Origin: Lysobacter silvisoli
GTDB lineage: Bacteria > Pseudomonadota > Gammaproteobacteria > Xanthomonadales > Xanthomonadaceae
Assembly (NCBI RefSeq): GCF_003382365.1
Contig: NZ_QTSU01000002.1
Coordinates: 496,001 to 560,000 of the forward strand
Reading direction: 5' to 3'
DNA: 64,000 nucleotides
The first letter of the stretch is position 1. Each line of letters begins with the position of its first letter. The position numbers were made by a program, and so were the translations under genes. A model generated the notes under the pieces. The model saw only the letters and a program-made list of their open reading frames with translations. It was not told the origin of the DNA and did not search any database. Of the stretch, positions 1 through 8,400 are shown piece after piece.

Positions 1-40
1 GCCTATTGTGGCGGCGGGCGCGGCACCGGCGCCATGCGGA

Positions 41-655
41 CTAGTCGGCGGCGAAGCGGGCCTCGCCCTCCTGCAGCGCGTGCAAGGCCGCCCGGGTCAG
101 GGCGATGGTGCGGTTGAAGCTGTTGGTGCCGCTGTGACACACGCGGCCGTCGCGGCGCGCGGTCCACGGCGCGCTGACCTCCACGGTCATGGTGCCGCTG
201 CCGCCGCTCACGCGCGCGCCGCGGAAGCGCGCCATCGCGCGCGAACCCGGCGCGGTCAGCACGATCGCCGTGCCCGGCTGCAGCGCCACTTCCGAAGCCA
301 GCACCACCGTGCTCGTGCCCGGGTAGTTGCCCAGCGCGTCCCAGGTGTCGACGGTGATCTGCAGGTGGCCGTAGCGCGCGTTCTTGACCGTGAGGCGGAA
401 CGCCATGCGCGCCTGCGGCGACACCGCGCTGCAGCTGCCGTTGAGGTTGCCGGGCAGGTAGCGCGAGGTGCTCCAGGTGGCCAGGTACAGCTGATCGGCG
501 GCCACTGCATCGGCATCGGCATCCGCATCGGCGACCAGGCTCACCGCCTCGTTCGTGGACTCGCACGCAGCCGATTCGGTGTCGAGTTCGGCGATGGCCA
601 GCTCCCATTCAAGGCCGTCGCCGGCCACTACGCGAGTGTGGGTCTGTGCGCTCAT
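41..655 (-). CDS. Hypothetical protein, beta-rich, 204 aa
   Basis: I do not recognise this protein. The start MSAQTHTRV is chosen because a strong GGGAGGGGG ribosome-binding sequence lies just upstream; the frame stays open further but without a better start. There is no signal peptide or membrane segment. Around residues 43-52 there is a run of Ala-Asp pairs encoded by a short hexanucleotide-like repeat. The remainder is rich in alternating hydrophobic and polar residues, suggesting a beta-sandwich, with three cysteines. It is transcribed divergently from the AraC regulator to its right. Confidence 0.7.
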   Translation of the reverse strand: MSAQTHTRVVAGDGLEWELAIAELDTESAACESTNEAVSLVADADADADAVAADQLYLATWSTSRYLPGNLNGSCSAVSPQARMAFRLTVKNARYGHLQITVDTWDALGNYPGTSTVVLASEVALQPGTAIVLTAPGSRAMARFRGARVSGGSGTMTVEVSAPWTARRDGRVCHSGTNSFNRTIALTRAALHALQEGEARFAAD

Positions 656-919
656 TCGCCCCCTCCCTCGCGCACGGTCGTCTCGCCTGCGCGGCGCGCG
701 CGCCGCCCCCTGCCCTGCGTGGCCTGCTGCATGCTTCCCCCTGTGCGGGCGCCGACCGGGCACGCTGCCGCGGTCTCCCTGCCCGGCGGCCACGCTAGCG
801 GCTGCGGCGCGGCGACTCAATAGCAGCCGTGGCGCACGGCATTCATGACCCGCGAGGTCAAGGCCTGTGTGCGCGGCGCGCGCTAGACTCGCCCCTATCG
901 CTGCCGAACCCGCGCTTGC

Positions 920-1756
920 ATGTCCGAATTCGAGGTCACCCGCCTGCTCGACACCGGCTCGGTCGCGGTGCGGCATGTGCTGTGCCACGGGCGCTGCCGT
1001 CACCGCAGCGCCGAGGAATGCGCGTCCTCGACCCACCTGGTGTTTCCCTACCGCGGCCTGTACCTGCGCCACGTCGGCCAGGACCAGTCGGTGGCCGATG
1101 CCAACCACGCGCTGCTGTTCAATGCCGGCGAGGGCTATCAGGTCAGCCACCCCGTCACCGGTGGCGACGCCAGTCTGGTGCTGTCGGTGCCGCAGCCGCT
1201 GCTGCGCGAACTCGCGCCGGCCGAACTGCTGCAGCCGCGCGACGAAGTCGGCTTCCGCCGCCAGTCGCTGCGCATCGACCCGCGCGCGCAGGCGCTGGTG
1301 GCGCTGCTGCGCCACGGCCTGCAGCACGGCGGCATCGAACCGCTGGAAGCCGAAAGCCTGGCCCTGACCCTGCTCTGCCGCAGCCTGGGCCCGCGCACCA
1401 CGCACGCCACCGCGGCCACCCAGTCGCGGCGGCGCCTGGTCAACCGGGTCAAGGTGCTGCTGGCCGGCGATCCCACCCGGCGCTGGAGCCTGGAGGACAT
1501 CGCGGCGGAGATCGGCGGCTCGGCGGTCTACCTCACGCAAGCGTTCCAGCAGGTCGAAGGCCTGCCGCTGTACCGCTACCACCTGCGTCTGCGCCTGGCG
1601 CGCGCGCTGGATCTGATACCGCGCAGCGCGGACATGTCGGCGCTGGCGCTGGACCTGGGCTTTTCCAGCCACAGCCACTTCAGCGCCGCCTTCAAGCAGG
1701 CCTACGGCCGCACGCCCTCGGCGTTCCGGCGCTCGGCGCTGGCCAAGAGCGCCTGA
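920..1756 (+). CDS. AraC family transcriptional regulator
   Basis: This 278-aa protein has an N-terminal cupin-like sensing half and a C-terminal AraC/XylS DNA-binding domain over roughly residues 175-278. Two helix-turn-helix units are visible: WSLEDIAAEIGGSAVYLTQAF and MSALALDLGFSSHSHFSAAFKQAYGRTPSAFR, here given only as family landmarks. The second contains the signature GFSSHSHFSAAF...G.TPS.FR. It sits 83 bp upstream of a coupled three-gene operon on the same strand, so it is the obvious candidate regulator of that operon. The effector is unknown. The start has only a weak ribosome-binding sequence, but no earlier in-frame ATG precedes the conserved region. Confidence 0.93.
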   Translation: MSEFEVTRLLDTGSVAVRHVLCHGRCRHRSAEECASSTHLVFPYRGLYLRHVGQDQSVADANHALLFNAGEGYQVSHPVTGGDASLVLSVPQPLLRELAPAELLQPRDEVGFRRQSLRIDPRAQALVALLRHGLQHGGIEPLEAESLALTLLCRSLGPRTTHATAATQSRRRLVNRVKVLLAGDPTRRWSLEDIAAEIGGSAVYLTQAFQQVEGLPLYRYHLRLRLARALDLIPRSADMSALALDLGFSSHSHFSAAFKQAYGRTPSAFRRSALAKSA

Positions 1757-1809
1757 CGGTCGCTAAAGAATTCGACAGCGGCGCCGGCGCCGCGATGGTC
1801 TCCTGAACC

Positions 1810-1826
1810 GGCCCGATTCGCGGGCC
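1810..1826 (+). other. Hairpin in leader of small cysteine-rich gene
   Basis: GGCCCG and CGGGCC flank a five-base loop and end immediately before the AGGAG ribosome-binding site of the next gene. There is no T-run, so it is not a classical terminator. It might modulate translation of the downstream small gene or attenuate read-through from the AraC gene. This is structure seen in the sequence; function is a guess. Confidence 0.4.
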
Positions 1827-1839
1827 ACAGGAGACCGCC

Positions 1840-1977
1840 ATGAACGAGAAGACCTGCGCCGCTTGCGACTGCGAGCTGGACGAGAACGCCATCCAAGTCC
1901 GCGTCGGTGGCCGCACCGTCGAGGTGTGCTGCGACGAATGCGCGCAGAAGCTGCGCGAAGCCCAGGTGCAGCCGTGA
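1840..1977 (+). CDS. Small cysteine-rich (TRASH/YHS-like) metal-binding protein
   Basis: This 45-aa ORF begins with ATG after an excellent AGGAG site and ends in a GTGA overlap with the next gene. It has CAAC near the N terminus plus a lone Cys two residues on, and VCCDEC near the C terminus. The C-terminal pattern, a Cys pair followed by DEC and an amphipathic helix, resembles the second half of TRASH/YHS zinc-binding domains. A bound zinc or another soft metal is likely. It is the first gene of a translationally coupled trio with an alpha/beta hydrolase and a Rossmann-fold reductase, which suggests a partner or metal-sensing role. The specific function is unknown. Confidence 0.75.
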   Translation: MNEKTCAACDCELDENAIQVRVGGRTVEVCCDECAQKLREAQVQP

Positions 1978-2864
1978 GCGCCGCTGCCTACTTCGCCGAC
2001 CGCCGTTGGGCCGACACGCCCTCGGGCCGGATCGCCTACGTCGAACGCGGCCAGGGCCCGGCCGCACTGTTCGTGCACGGGGTGCTGCTCAATGGCTACC
2101 TGTGGCGCCAGCAGCTGGCCGAACTCGGCGACGCGCGCCGTTGCATCGCCCTGGATCTGCTCGGCCACGGCCATACCGAGGCCGCGCCCGACCAGGACGC
2201 GTCGGTCACCGCCAACGCGCACATGCTGGCGCAGTTCCTGGACGCGCTGGGCATCGACCGCGTCGACCTGGTCGGCAACGACAGCGGCGGCGGCATCTGC
2301 CAGATCTTCGCCGCACTGTATCCGCAGCGCCTGCGCAGCCTGACGCTGAGCAACTGTGACGCCCACGACAACTGGCCGCCGGAAGCCTTCAAGCCTTTCG
2401 TGGCCATGGTCGCCGCCGGCGGCCTGGGCGATACGCTGACGGCGATGCGCGCCGACAAGAACGTGTTCCGCGAGGCGCTGGCGCCGGCCTACGAGCGGCC
2501 GCAACAGGTCAGCGATGCGACCATCGACGCCTACCTGGGCCCGTTCCTGGACCCGCAACGGCTGCGCGAGCTGGAGCGCTTCGTCAACGCCTTCGACTGC
2601 CGCCACACCTTGGCGATCGAGGACGGCCTGCGCCGCCTGCAAACGCCGACCCTGATCGCCTGGGGCACCGACGACGCCTACTTCCCGCTGCAGTGGGCGC
2701 ACTGGCTGCAACAGACCATTCCCGGCGCCGGCCAGCCGGTGGAGTTCGACGGCGCGCGCATCTTCTTCCCCGAGGAACGCTGGCAGGACTTCAACCGCGC
2801 CCTGCGCGCGCATTGGAGCGCGCATGCGCCTGTGTCCGAGACCACGCAGGGAGCGCCCGCATGA
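1974..2864 (+). CDS. Alpha/beta hydrolase with aspartate nucleophile
   Basis: The GTG start overlaps the stop of the small upstream gene (GTGA), giving 296 aa. The fold is shown by the oxyanion loop FVHGVLLNG, followed by the nucleophile elbow GNDSGG. In that elbow Asp stands where hydrolases usually have Ser, as in haloalkane dehalogenases and epoxide hydrolases. Near the C terminus the usual catalytic-His segment reads GARIFFPEER, so the canonical His is absent at that site. Activity may therefore be atypical, or another His may serve. There is no signal peptide, so it is cytoplasmic. It is coupled on both sides (GTGA upstream, ATGA downstream), implying balanced expression with the reductase. 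Confidence 0.88.
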   Translation: MSAAAYFADRRWADTPSGRIAYVERGQGPAALFVHGVLLNGYLWRQQLAELGDARRCIALDLLGHGHTEAAPDQDASVTANAHMLAQFLDALGIDRVDLVGNDSGGGICQIFAALYPQRLRSLTLSNCDAHDNWPPEAFKPFVAMVAAGGLGDTLTAMRADKNVFREALAPAYERPQQVSDATIDAYLGPFLDPQRLRELERFVNAFDCRHTLAIEDGLRRLQTPTLIAWGTDDAYFPLQWAHWLQQTIPGAGQPVEFDGARIFFPEERWQDFNRALRAHWSAHAPVSETTQGAPA

Positions 2865-3892
2865 AGCTCGACGCCTGCGCGCCCGGCCGCATCGCGGTGT
2901 ACGGCGCCTATGGCCACACCGGCCGTTTCGTGGTCGCCGAACTGCTGCGGCGCGGCTGGACGCCGGTGCTGTGCGGGCGCGATGCGGACCAGCTGCAGGC
3001 GATGGCCGCCGACCTGCCCGAGCTGGATTGGAAGGCGGCCGCCATCGACGACGCCGCGGCGCTGGACCGCGCACTGCAGGGCACGGTCGGCGTGATCCAT
3101 TGCGCCGGCCCGTTCCTGGACACCGGCGCGCCGCTGCTGCAAGCGGCGCTGCGCGCCGGCGTGCCCTATCTGGACTGCTGCGCCGAGCAGCGCGCGGTGC
3201 TCGACCTGGCGCGAGACTACGATGCGCCGGCACGCGCCGCCGGTGTGGTCGCGGTACCGGCCATGGCCTTCTTCGGCGGCCTGGCCGACCTGCTCGCCAC
3301 CGCGGCCTTGCAGGGCGCCAGCGACGCTGAACGCATCGACGTGGCGGTGGGCCTGGATAGCTGGCACGCCACCACCGGCACTCGCCTCACCGGCCAGCGC
3401 AACCAGTGGCCGCGCGTGGTGGTGTCGGGCGGGCAGCTCACGCCCCTGGCCAGTCCGCCGCCGCAACGCCTGTGGTCGTTTCCGCCGCCGTTCGGCGAGC
3501 AGGAAGCGCTGGCCCTGCCGCTGTCGGAAACCGTGACCTTGTCGCGGCACCTGCACTGCGATGAAGTGCATTCCTACATGAACCTGGCGCCGGTGCGCGA
3601 CGTACGCGATCCGGACACGCCGCTGCCGCAGGCCGCCGACGCCAGCGGGCGCTCGGCGCAACGTTTCGTCGTCGACGTGCGCGTGCAGCGACAGGGCCGC
3701 GTGCGCCGCGCCTTGGCTCAGGGCCGCGACATCTACGCCGTCAGCGCGCCGCTGCTGGTGGAGGCGATGGAGCGCGTCCTCGACGGACGCGTGCGCGGGC
3801 GGGGGGTGCTGTCGCCGGGGGCGGCGTTCGATGCGCGCGACTTTCTGGCCTGTTTGTCGCCGAACGCGTTCTCGGTGAGTTACCCGACCTGA
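2861..3892 (+). CDS. Saccharopine dehydrogenase-like NAD(P)-binding reductase
   Basis: The ATG overlaps the stop of the hydrolase gene (ATGA). The 343-aa product opens with a Rossmann motif, YGAYGHTGRFVVAELL, typical of the saccharopine dehydrogenase NADP-binding superfamily, which includes trans-acting enoyl reductases. A second segment, VIHCAGPFLDTG, is also characteristic of this group. The substrate is not evident. The context (AraC regulator, metal-binding peptide, Asp-nucleophile hydrolase) suggests processing of a small hydrophobic or acyl substrate rather than lysine metabolism. No transmembrane segment is apparent. Confidence 0.85.
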   Translation: MKLDACAPGRIAVYGAYGHTGRFVVAELLRRGWTPVLCGRDADQLQAMAADLPELDWKAAAIDDAAALDRALQGTVGVIHCAGPFLDTGAPLLQAALRAGVPYLDCCAEQRAVLDLARDYDAPARAAGVVAVPAMAFFGGLADLLATAALQGASDAERIDVAVGLDSWHATTGTRLTGQRNQWPRVVVSGGQLTPLASPPPQRLWSFPPPFGEQEALALPLSETVTLSRHLHCDEVHSYMNLAPVRDVRDPDTPLPQAADASGRSAQRFVVDVRVQRQGRVRRALAQGRDIYAVSAPLLVEAMERVLDGRVRGRGVLSPGAAFDARDFLACLSPNAFSVSYPT

Positions 3893-3895
3893 GCG

Positions 3896-4441
3896 CTAAC
3901 GCCGGAACAGGTAGAGCACGTCTTCGCGCAACTCGCCCAGCCGCTGCGGCGTGGCTTGGTCCAGCGTGAGGGTTTCGCGGCCCTGCAGCGCGAACTCGGC
4001 GTCTATCGCGCCGTGGTAGTGGTGCACCAGCAGGCCGAACGAGGAGACGTTGCGCATCGACAGCGCCTCGGCGATGAAGGCACGCCATGTCTCCAGTTCC
4101 TGGCCCGCAACGCTTCCCTGCGCAGCATCGTCGTTTTCGCGTTGCTGCCGACGCTGGGCGAGCGCACGCTCGATCTTGCCCTCGCTCCAGCCTTTACGGC
4201 GCAGACGCCTGGCTTCCTCGGCCTCGTCGCGCGGGGCCGCACGCCGCACCCGCGCACCCAGGGCGGTGCCGCAGTCGCAATGCCCGGGCGTGGTCAGGTA
4301 ATAGCGCAGGTCCGCGCCCAGCTGCGCCTGAACGCCCGGGCTGTGCAGCGGCTGCAGCTGGCGGCCATGGCGGCGCGCGATCGCATCCAGGGCGGCCGCG
4401 TCGGCGCTGGCGGGCAAGGTGGCGGTGATGAAGTGGCACAT
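3896..4441 (-). CDS. Conserved hypothetical cytoplasmic protein, 181 aa
   Basis: I do not recognise the family by name. The protein starts MCHFITATLP and carries a CDCGTALGAR segment around residue 55 that could bind a metal. A highly charged, probably helical or coiled region (EEARRLRRKGWSEGKIERAL) follows, and the C-terminal part is rich in leucine and His (LLVHHYHG). There is no signal peptide. It converges on the reductase gene with only a 3-bp gap and is upstream-divergent from the sterol desaturase gene. The start follows the first Met; the length is unambiguous within the frame. Confidence 0.75.
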   Translation of the reverse strand: MCHFITATLPASADAAALDAIARRHGRQLQPLHSPGVQAQLGADLRYYLTTPGHCDCGTALGARVRRAAPRDEAEEARRLRRKGWSEGKIERALAQRRQQRENDDAAQGSVAGQELETWRAFIAEALSMRNVSSFGLLVHHYHGAIDAEFALQGRETLTLDQATPQRLGELREDVLYLFRR

Positions 4442-4547
4442 GCGCGCAGGTTAGCAGCGCACCTGCCTTCCGGCAGGGGACGGCGCCCGCGGCAGGACCT
4501 ATAACGCCGGTAGGCCAGCCTGGCTGGGCCGCGACAGGAGGTCGCGT

Positions 4548-5459
4548 ATGGACCGTGTGGTACTGCAATCGCGCAGCGCTCGCGCCGTCGAGCGCTGGGC
4601 GCATCCCCTGCTGCTGGCCGCACTGTTCGCGCTGTGGTGGGCGCTGGGCCATAACGATCCGGCCACGCTGATGATCTTTCCGGCCACCCTGATCGTTGCC
4701 GCGGCGCTGGAGGCCTGGGTGCCGGCGCAACCGCAATGGCATCTGGGCGTCATGGCGCAACTGCGGCTGTGGGGCGTGTACGCACTGGCCTTGCTGGCCT
4801 CGGCCCTGATGTTGAACGCTTATGAGTCGCTGCTGGTGCCCGCGCTGTCCGGCCTGCGCGACGCGGGCGGCGGCAATCTGTGGCCCGACCGCTGGCCGCT
4901 GCCGCTGCAGGTCGCGCTGCTGTTCTTCGCCGCCGACCTGCTCTATTACTGGGCGCATCGTGCGATCCACCGCTGGGCCTGGCTGTGGCGCGCCACCGGG
5001 CACGGTTTCCATCACGGCTTCCACAACCTGCACGCGATCAACGCCGGCAGCAACCATCCTTTCGAAGTGGTGCTGCTGATCCTGCCGCTGTTGCTGCTGG
5101 CCAGCGTCACCGACGCGCCGCCGCTGGCGGTGGACGCGGCCGGCATGCTGCTGGTGGCCAACGCCGTGCTCGCCCACGCCAACGTGAGCATGCGCACGCC
5201 GGGGTTCTCCTGGCTGGTCACCAGCAGCAATCACCATCGCCGCCACCATTCGGCGGTGTTCGAGGACAGCAACACCAACTACGCCTGCAACGCCATCGTC
5301 TGGGACCGGTTATTCGGCACCTACAGCGAAGGGCCGGTGGCGCAGACCGGTATCGGGCCCAGTCAGCCGGGGCTGTGGCGGATGTACCTGCTGCCGTTTC
5401 GTGAGCCGGGGGATGCGGATACGGTGGCGTCGCGGGCGCAGGAGCGCGGCGAGCGCTGA
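4548..5459 (+). CDS. Sterol desaturase / fatty acid hydroxylase family membrane protein
   Basis: A 303-aa di-iron integral membrane oxygenase. The start has a perfect AGGAGGT ribosome-binding site. Three histidine clusters of the fatty-acid-hydroxylase superfamily are present: YYWAHRAIH near residue 135, HGFHHGFHNLH near 153 and SNHHRRHH near 228. Several hydrophobic segments precede and separate them, including an N-terminal stretch at residues 18-35. The family hydroxylates or desaturates lipids at the cytoplasmic membrane, using O2 and reducing equivalents. The substrate cannot be deduced here. It appears monocistronic and is followed by a palindromic repeat. Confidence 0.9.
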   Translation: MDRVVLQSRSARAVERWAHPLLLAALFALWWALGHNDPATLMIFPATLIVAAALEAWVPAQPQWHLGVMAQLRLWGVYALALLASALMLNAYESLLVPALSGLRDAGGGNLWPDRWPLPLQVALLFFAADLLYYWAHRAIHRWAWLWRATGHGFHHGFHNLHAINAGSNHPFEVVLLILPLLLLASVTDAPPLAVDAAGMLLVANAVLAHANVSMRTPGFSWLVTSSNHHRRHHSAVFEDSNTNYACNAIVWDRLFGTYSEGPVAQTGIGPSQPGLWRMYLLPFREPGDADTVASRAQERGER

Positions 5460-5465
5460 AGGCGG

Positions 5466-5593
5466 CCCTCACCCCAACCCCTCTCCCGTAAACGGGAGAG
5501 GGGCTCTAAAGCGACGGCGGCGTAATTGGCCCCTCTCCCGCTTGCGGGAGAGGGGTTGGGGCGAGGGGTGAGCGCAAAGCGCGAATGCTCTTG
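5466..5593. repeat. Paired REP-like palindromes, family A
   Basis: Two hairpins with a CCCCTCTCCCG / CGGGAGAGGGG core lie at 5478-5503 and 5530-5555, and the outer flanks (CCCTCACCCCAA / TTGGGGCGAGGG) also pair. A 29-bp tail at 5565-5593 recurs with one mismatch and in inverse orientation at 23172-23200. The element lies between the convergent sterol-desaturase and DUF5916 genes. It probably acts as a transcriptional or mRNA-stabilising boundary and belongs to a dispersed chromosomal repeat family. Confidence 0.9.
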
Positions 5594-5601
5594 CGGCGAC
5601 T

Positions 5602-7881
5602 TCAGAATCGATAACGCAACTTGGCCAACAGCTGATCCGAATCGCGCAAGGCCAACGCATCGTCCAGCAAATCGAAGGTATCCCCGCGCTCGCGCTGGCT
5701 GCGGCGGAAGCCGCCGCGCGAATAGGCCAGGAACAGTTCCGACTGCGGCCCGAATTCGTAGCGATAACGCAGCTGCAGGCCGAAGCTGTTGACGTCGAAG
5801 TCCGGGCGCGTCTCCCCCGTGGCGACCAGTCCGCCGCCCGGCGTCAGGCGATAACGCCGACCCGCGTCGGCGCGGATCGCCACCCATTCGCTCTTCAGCC
5901 GCAACTCGTGCTTGCGCGCCGGGAACCAGTTCATGCCCAGCGCCACCGATTCGCCGCGACGGCCATAGCGGCCGAACAGCTCGCCGCTCTCCCACACCAG
6001 CCAATCGCCGCTGGCGCTGGGCGCGAACTCCAGGCTGGCGTTGAAGGTGTCGGCCGGGTACCAGTTCGCCAGCCATCGCGTGGTCCAATCCTGGCGCGAG
6101 CCCAGGCCCACGGGCACGCCCAGCAACGCCGCCTCGAACGCCCAGGCGCCGTAACGCCGGCTGGTGAACGTGGCCTCGAAGTCGTAGCGGTCGCGGCGCC
6201 GTAGCGGGCCATGTCCGCGCGAGATCAGGTCGTCCCAGCCGGCGCCGATCAGGTTGGTTTCCAGGTACAGGCGGTTGCCGCTGCGGAAGTCCAGGCGGTG
6301 GCCCAGGCGCAGCCACACCGGCAATCGCAGGCCGCTGTCGTTGCTGCGCAGCATCAGCTCGCCGACCCAGCCGGTGCCGGCCAGGCGCGACTCGGGCGCG
6401 GCGATCGGGTGCTCATAGGCCGCGGTGAGCTCCAACTCGTTGAGGTTGCCGCGGCGCTGGAAGCCCAGGTCATTGAAGTCGAAATCGCGGCCGAAATGGG
6501 TGGCTTCCAACTCGTAGTCCCAACGCTCCGACGGCACCCAGTTGATGCGCAGCCACGCGCCCTGGCCGCTGCGGCGCGAACCGGCCTGCGCGATCGCGCT
6601 GGTCAGTACCTGGGCGTCGAGGATCAGTTCGTCGCCGCGCCGCCAGTTCATGTCCAGCGCCTGCACCTGCGCCTCGCGGTCCAGATACGGCCGGTGCGCA
6701 TAAGTGCCCAACCAGCCCAGATTCAAGCCCGGCCGCAGCGGGTACTGCAGACGCGCGGCGTAGAAGTCGCGGCCGGCGTGGCCGCGCTCGGACGCGGCCA
6801 GCACGCCGTAGCCCATGCGGCCCAGCGAGCCGTTGAGCTTCACCGCCGCGTCGATCTCGGCCGCTCCGGAACCGTCGTCCGCGGCCGCGCCGATGCGCCG
6901 GGTGTGGATCAGCCGGCCGGCGTCCGGCGTGGTCAGATTGAAGGCGCTCTGGTTTTCGGTGAAGAACGGGCGCTTGTCGCTGTAGAAAGTTTCCACCGCG
7001 TCGAAGCTGATGACCAGATCGTCGGACTCGACCTGGCCGAAATCGGGATTCAAGGCCGCGCTGAGCTGGAAGCTCGGCGAGGGCTTCCAGAACAGATCCA
7101 GGCCGGCCTGATACTGGCTGCGTTGCCCGACGAAGTCGCGGCGCGCGGTCAGGTAGGGCCACACCCGCAGCAGCGAGGCGCGGTACTGCGCAATTTCCAG
7201 TTCCTCGAAGCCGGACACGAAGCGTCCGCGCTCCGGCGATACCGCCGGATACGCCAGCACCTCGCCGCTGGCGCCCAAGGTGCGGCTGAAGTACACGCGC
7301 ACCTTGCGCCGCTCGCTGTCGCTGCCGCGCATGGGCGCGACCGACCAAGGAATCAGCAGCTCCGCCCGCCAGCCCTGCTCGTCCTCGTCCACTGCCCAGG
7401 TCCAGTCGGTGTCCCAATCCAGGCTCAGCAGGCGCTCGCTGTCGACCACGCCGTCCTGGATCGAGCCCGACAGATCGACAGAGAAGCTATACGCGTTGCG
7501 GGCATCGCCGTCGAAATCGATGCTGACGTTGACCCGATCCGCGGCGCGCGGCTGATCGCGCTGCAACCGCGGCTTGACCCGCGGCAGCGCGCTGGGCTGC
7601 GCGGCCTCGAACGCCACCGCGATACCTTGCGGCGTCGACACCAGCTTGGCCACGGTGGTCGCGCCGTGCGGCGGCGGGTCCAGGCGGAAGGGCTCGGTGA
7701 CCAGGAAGCGGTCGTAGCGCTGCGCCTGCGCCCATTCGGCTTCGTCCAGGCGTCCGTCGACCACGATCGCCGCCATCGCCGGAGCGGACACGCTCAAGGC
7801 CAGCACGAGCCAGGCGCTACGGACGACCACAGCGAACGAAGGACGGCGCGGCCCGCGGTGAGCGATCCGTTGCAGATTCAT
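5602..7881 (-). CDS. DUF5916 outer-membrane beta-barrel protein with CBM9-like domain
   Basis: 759 aa starting MNLQRIAHRG. A signal peptide (hydrophobic core LVLALSVSAPAMAA, cleavage near residue 36) precedes a carbohydrate-binding family 9-like domain over roughly residues 37-220 (VDGRLDEAEWAQA...FDGDARNAYSFSVD). The remaining two-thirds fit the DUF5916 family: a long run of amphipathic beta-strands ending in the aromatic YRF typical of outer-membrane barrels. The segment FSAFDAVETFYSDKRPFFTEN-like, near residue 330, is a family hallmark. The function is unknown, and a surface or export role is inferred. An earlier in-frame start exists but would bury the signal peptide. Confidence 0.88.
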   Translation of the reverse strand: MNLQRIAHRGPRRPSFAVVVRSAWLVLALSVSAPAMAAIVVDGRLDEAEWAQAQRYDRFLVTEPFRLDPPPHGATTVAKLVSTPQGIAVAFEAAQPSALPRVKPRLQRDQPRAADRVNVSIDFDGDARNAYSFSVDLSGSIQDGVVDSERLLSLDWDTDWTWAVDEDEQGWRAELLIPWSVAPMRGSDSERRKVRVYFSRTLGASGEVLAYPAVSPERGRFVSGFEELEIAQYRASLLRVWPYLTARRDFVGQRSQYQAGLDLFWKPSPSFQLSAALNPDFGQVESDDLVISFDAVETFYSDKRPFFTENQSAFNLTTPDAGRLIHTRRIGAAADDGSGAAEIDAAVKLNGSLGRMGYGVLAASERGHAGRDFYAARLQYPLRPGLNLGWLGTYAHRPYLDREAQVQALDMNWRRGDELILDAQVLTSAIAQAGSRRSGQGAWLRINWVPSERWDYELEATHFGRDFDFNDLGFQRRGNLNELELTAAYEHPIAAPESRLAGTGWVGELMLRSNDSGLRLPVWLRLGHRLDFRSGNRLYLETNLIGAGWDDLISRGHGPLRRRDRYDFEATFTSRRYGAWAFEAALLGVPVGLGSRQDWTTRWLANWYPADTFNASLEFAPSASGDWLVWESGELFGRYGRRGESVALGMNWFPARKHELRLKSEWVAIRADAGRRYRLTPGGGLVATGETRPDFDVNSFGLQLRYRYEFGPQSELFLAYSRGGFRRSQRERGDTFDLLDDALALRDSDQLLAKLRYRF

Positions 7882-8066
7882 GCGGTTTCCCGGGAGCGGC
7901 CGCGGTCGCGCCGCAGGCAGCAGCGCGACCGCAAGGGTTGGGTTGCGGGTATCCGGCGACGGCGGCGCGCGGCGGCGCGGCCACGGCACCGGCGCCGCAG
8001 CGCCGCCGCCATCGGAACCCAGTGGGGGACAGCGCCGCTAGCCGGATCGAAGCCGCGGCCGTGGGC

Positions 8067-8354
8067 TCACTTCTTGTTGCAGACCGGCGGGTTGGTCATG
8101 CCGAAGGACAGCAAGTTGCCGCCGTTGATGATGCAGGCGTAGGAGGCGCCCGCCGTGGTGCGGACCGTGGCGTAGGTGTTGGTGCCTTCGGTGCGGCGGT
8201 CGACCAGGCGCAGCTCGCCGGGGCTGGTCCCGATCACGCCCGCGGTTTGCGACAGGATGCGTTCGTCGCTGAGGTTGTTGGTCTTGGCGGCGATGGACGA
8301 GCAGCCGGCGAGCAGGCAGACGGCGGCTGCCGCGGCGACGATGCGGAAGTTCAT
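8067..8354 (-). CDS. Small lipoprotein, paralogue of the one at 62221-62517
   Basis: A 95-aa lipoprotein: hydrophobic signal followed by the lipobox LLAGC (Cys18). The mature part contains SDERILSQTAGVIGTSP, RRTEGTNTYATV, YACIINGGNLLSFGMTNPPVC. The same string of motifs occurs in the lipoprotein near the right end of the window, so the two are clear paralogues. The two mature-region cysteines (YAC, PVC) are conserved in both and probably form a disulfide. The C-terminal half looks like a compact beta domain. Function unknown. It lies downstream of a LytTR two-component system and a serine hydrolase on the same strand. Confidence 0.85.
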   Translation of the reverse strand: MNFRIVAAAAAVCLLAGCSSIAAKTNNLSDERILSQTAGVIGTSPGELRLVDRRTEGTNTYATVRTTAGASYACIINGGNLLSFGMTNPPVCNKK

Positions 8355-8400
8355 GGTGTGGTCCTGTGGTGTGTAGGAATGAAGGCGGCGCGTGGCCGGG

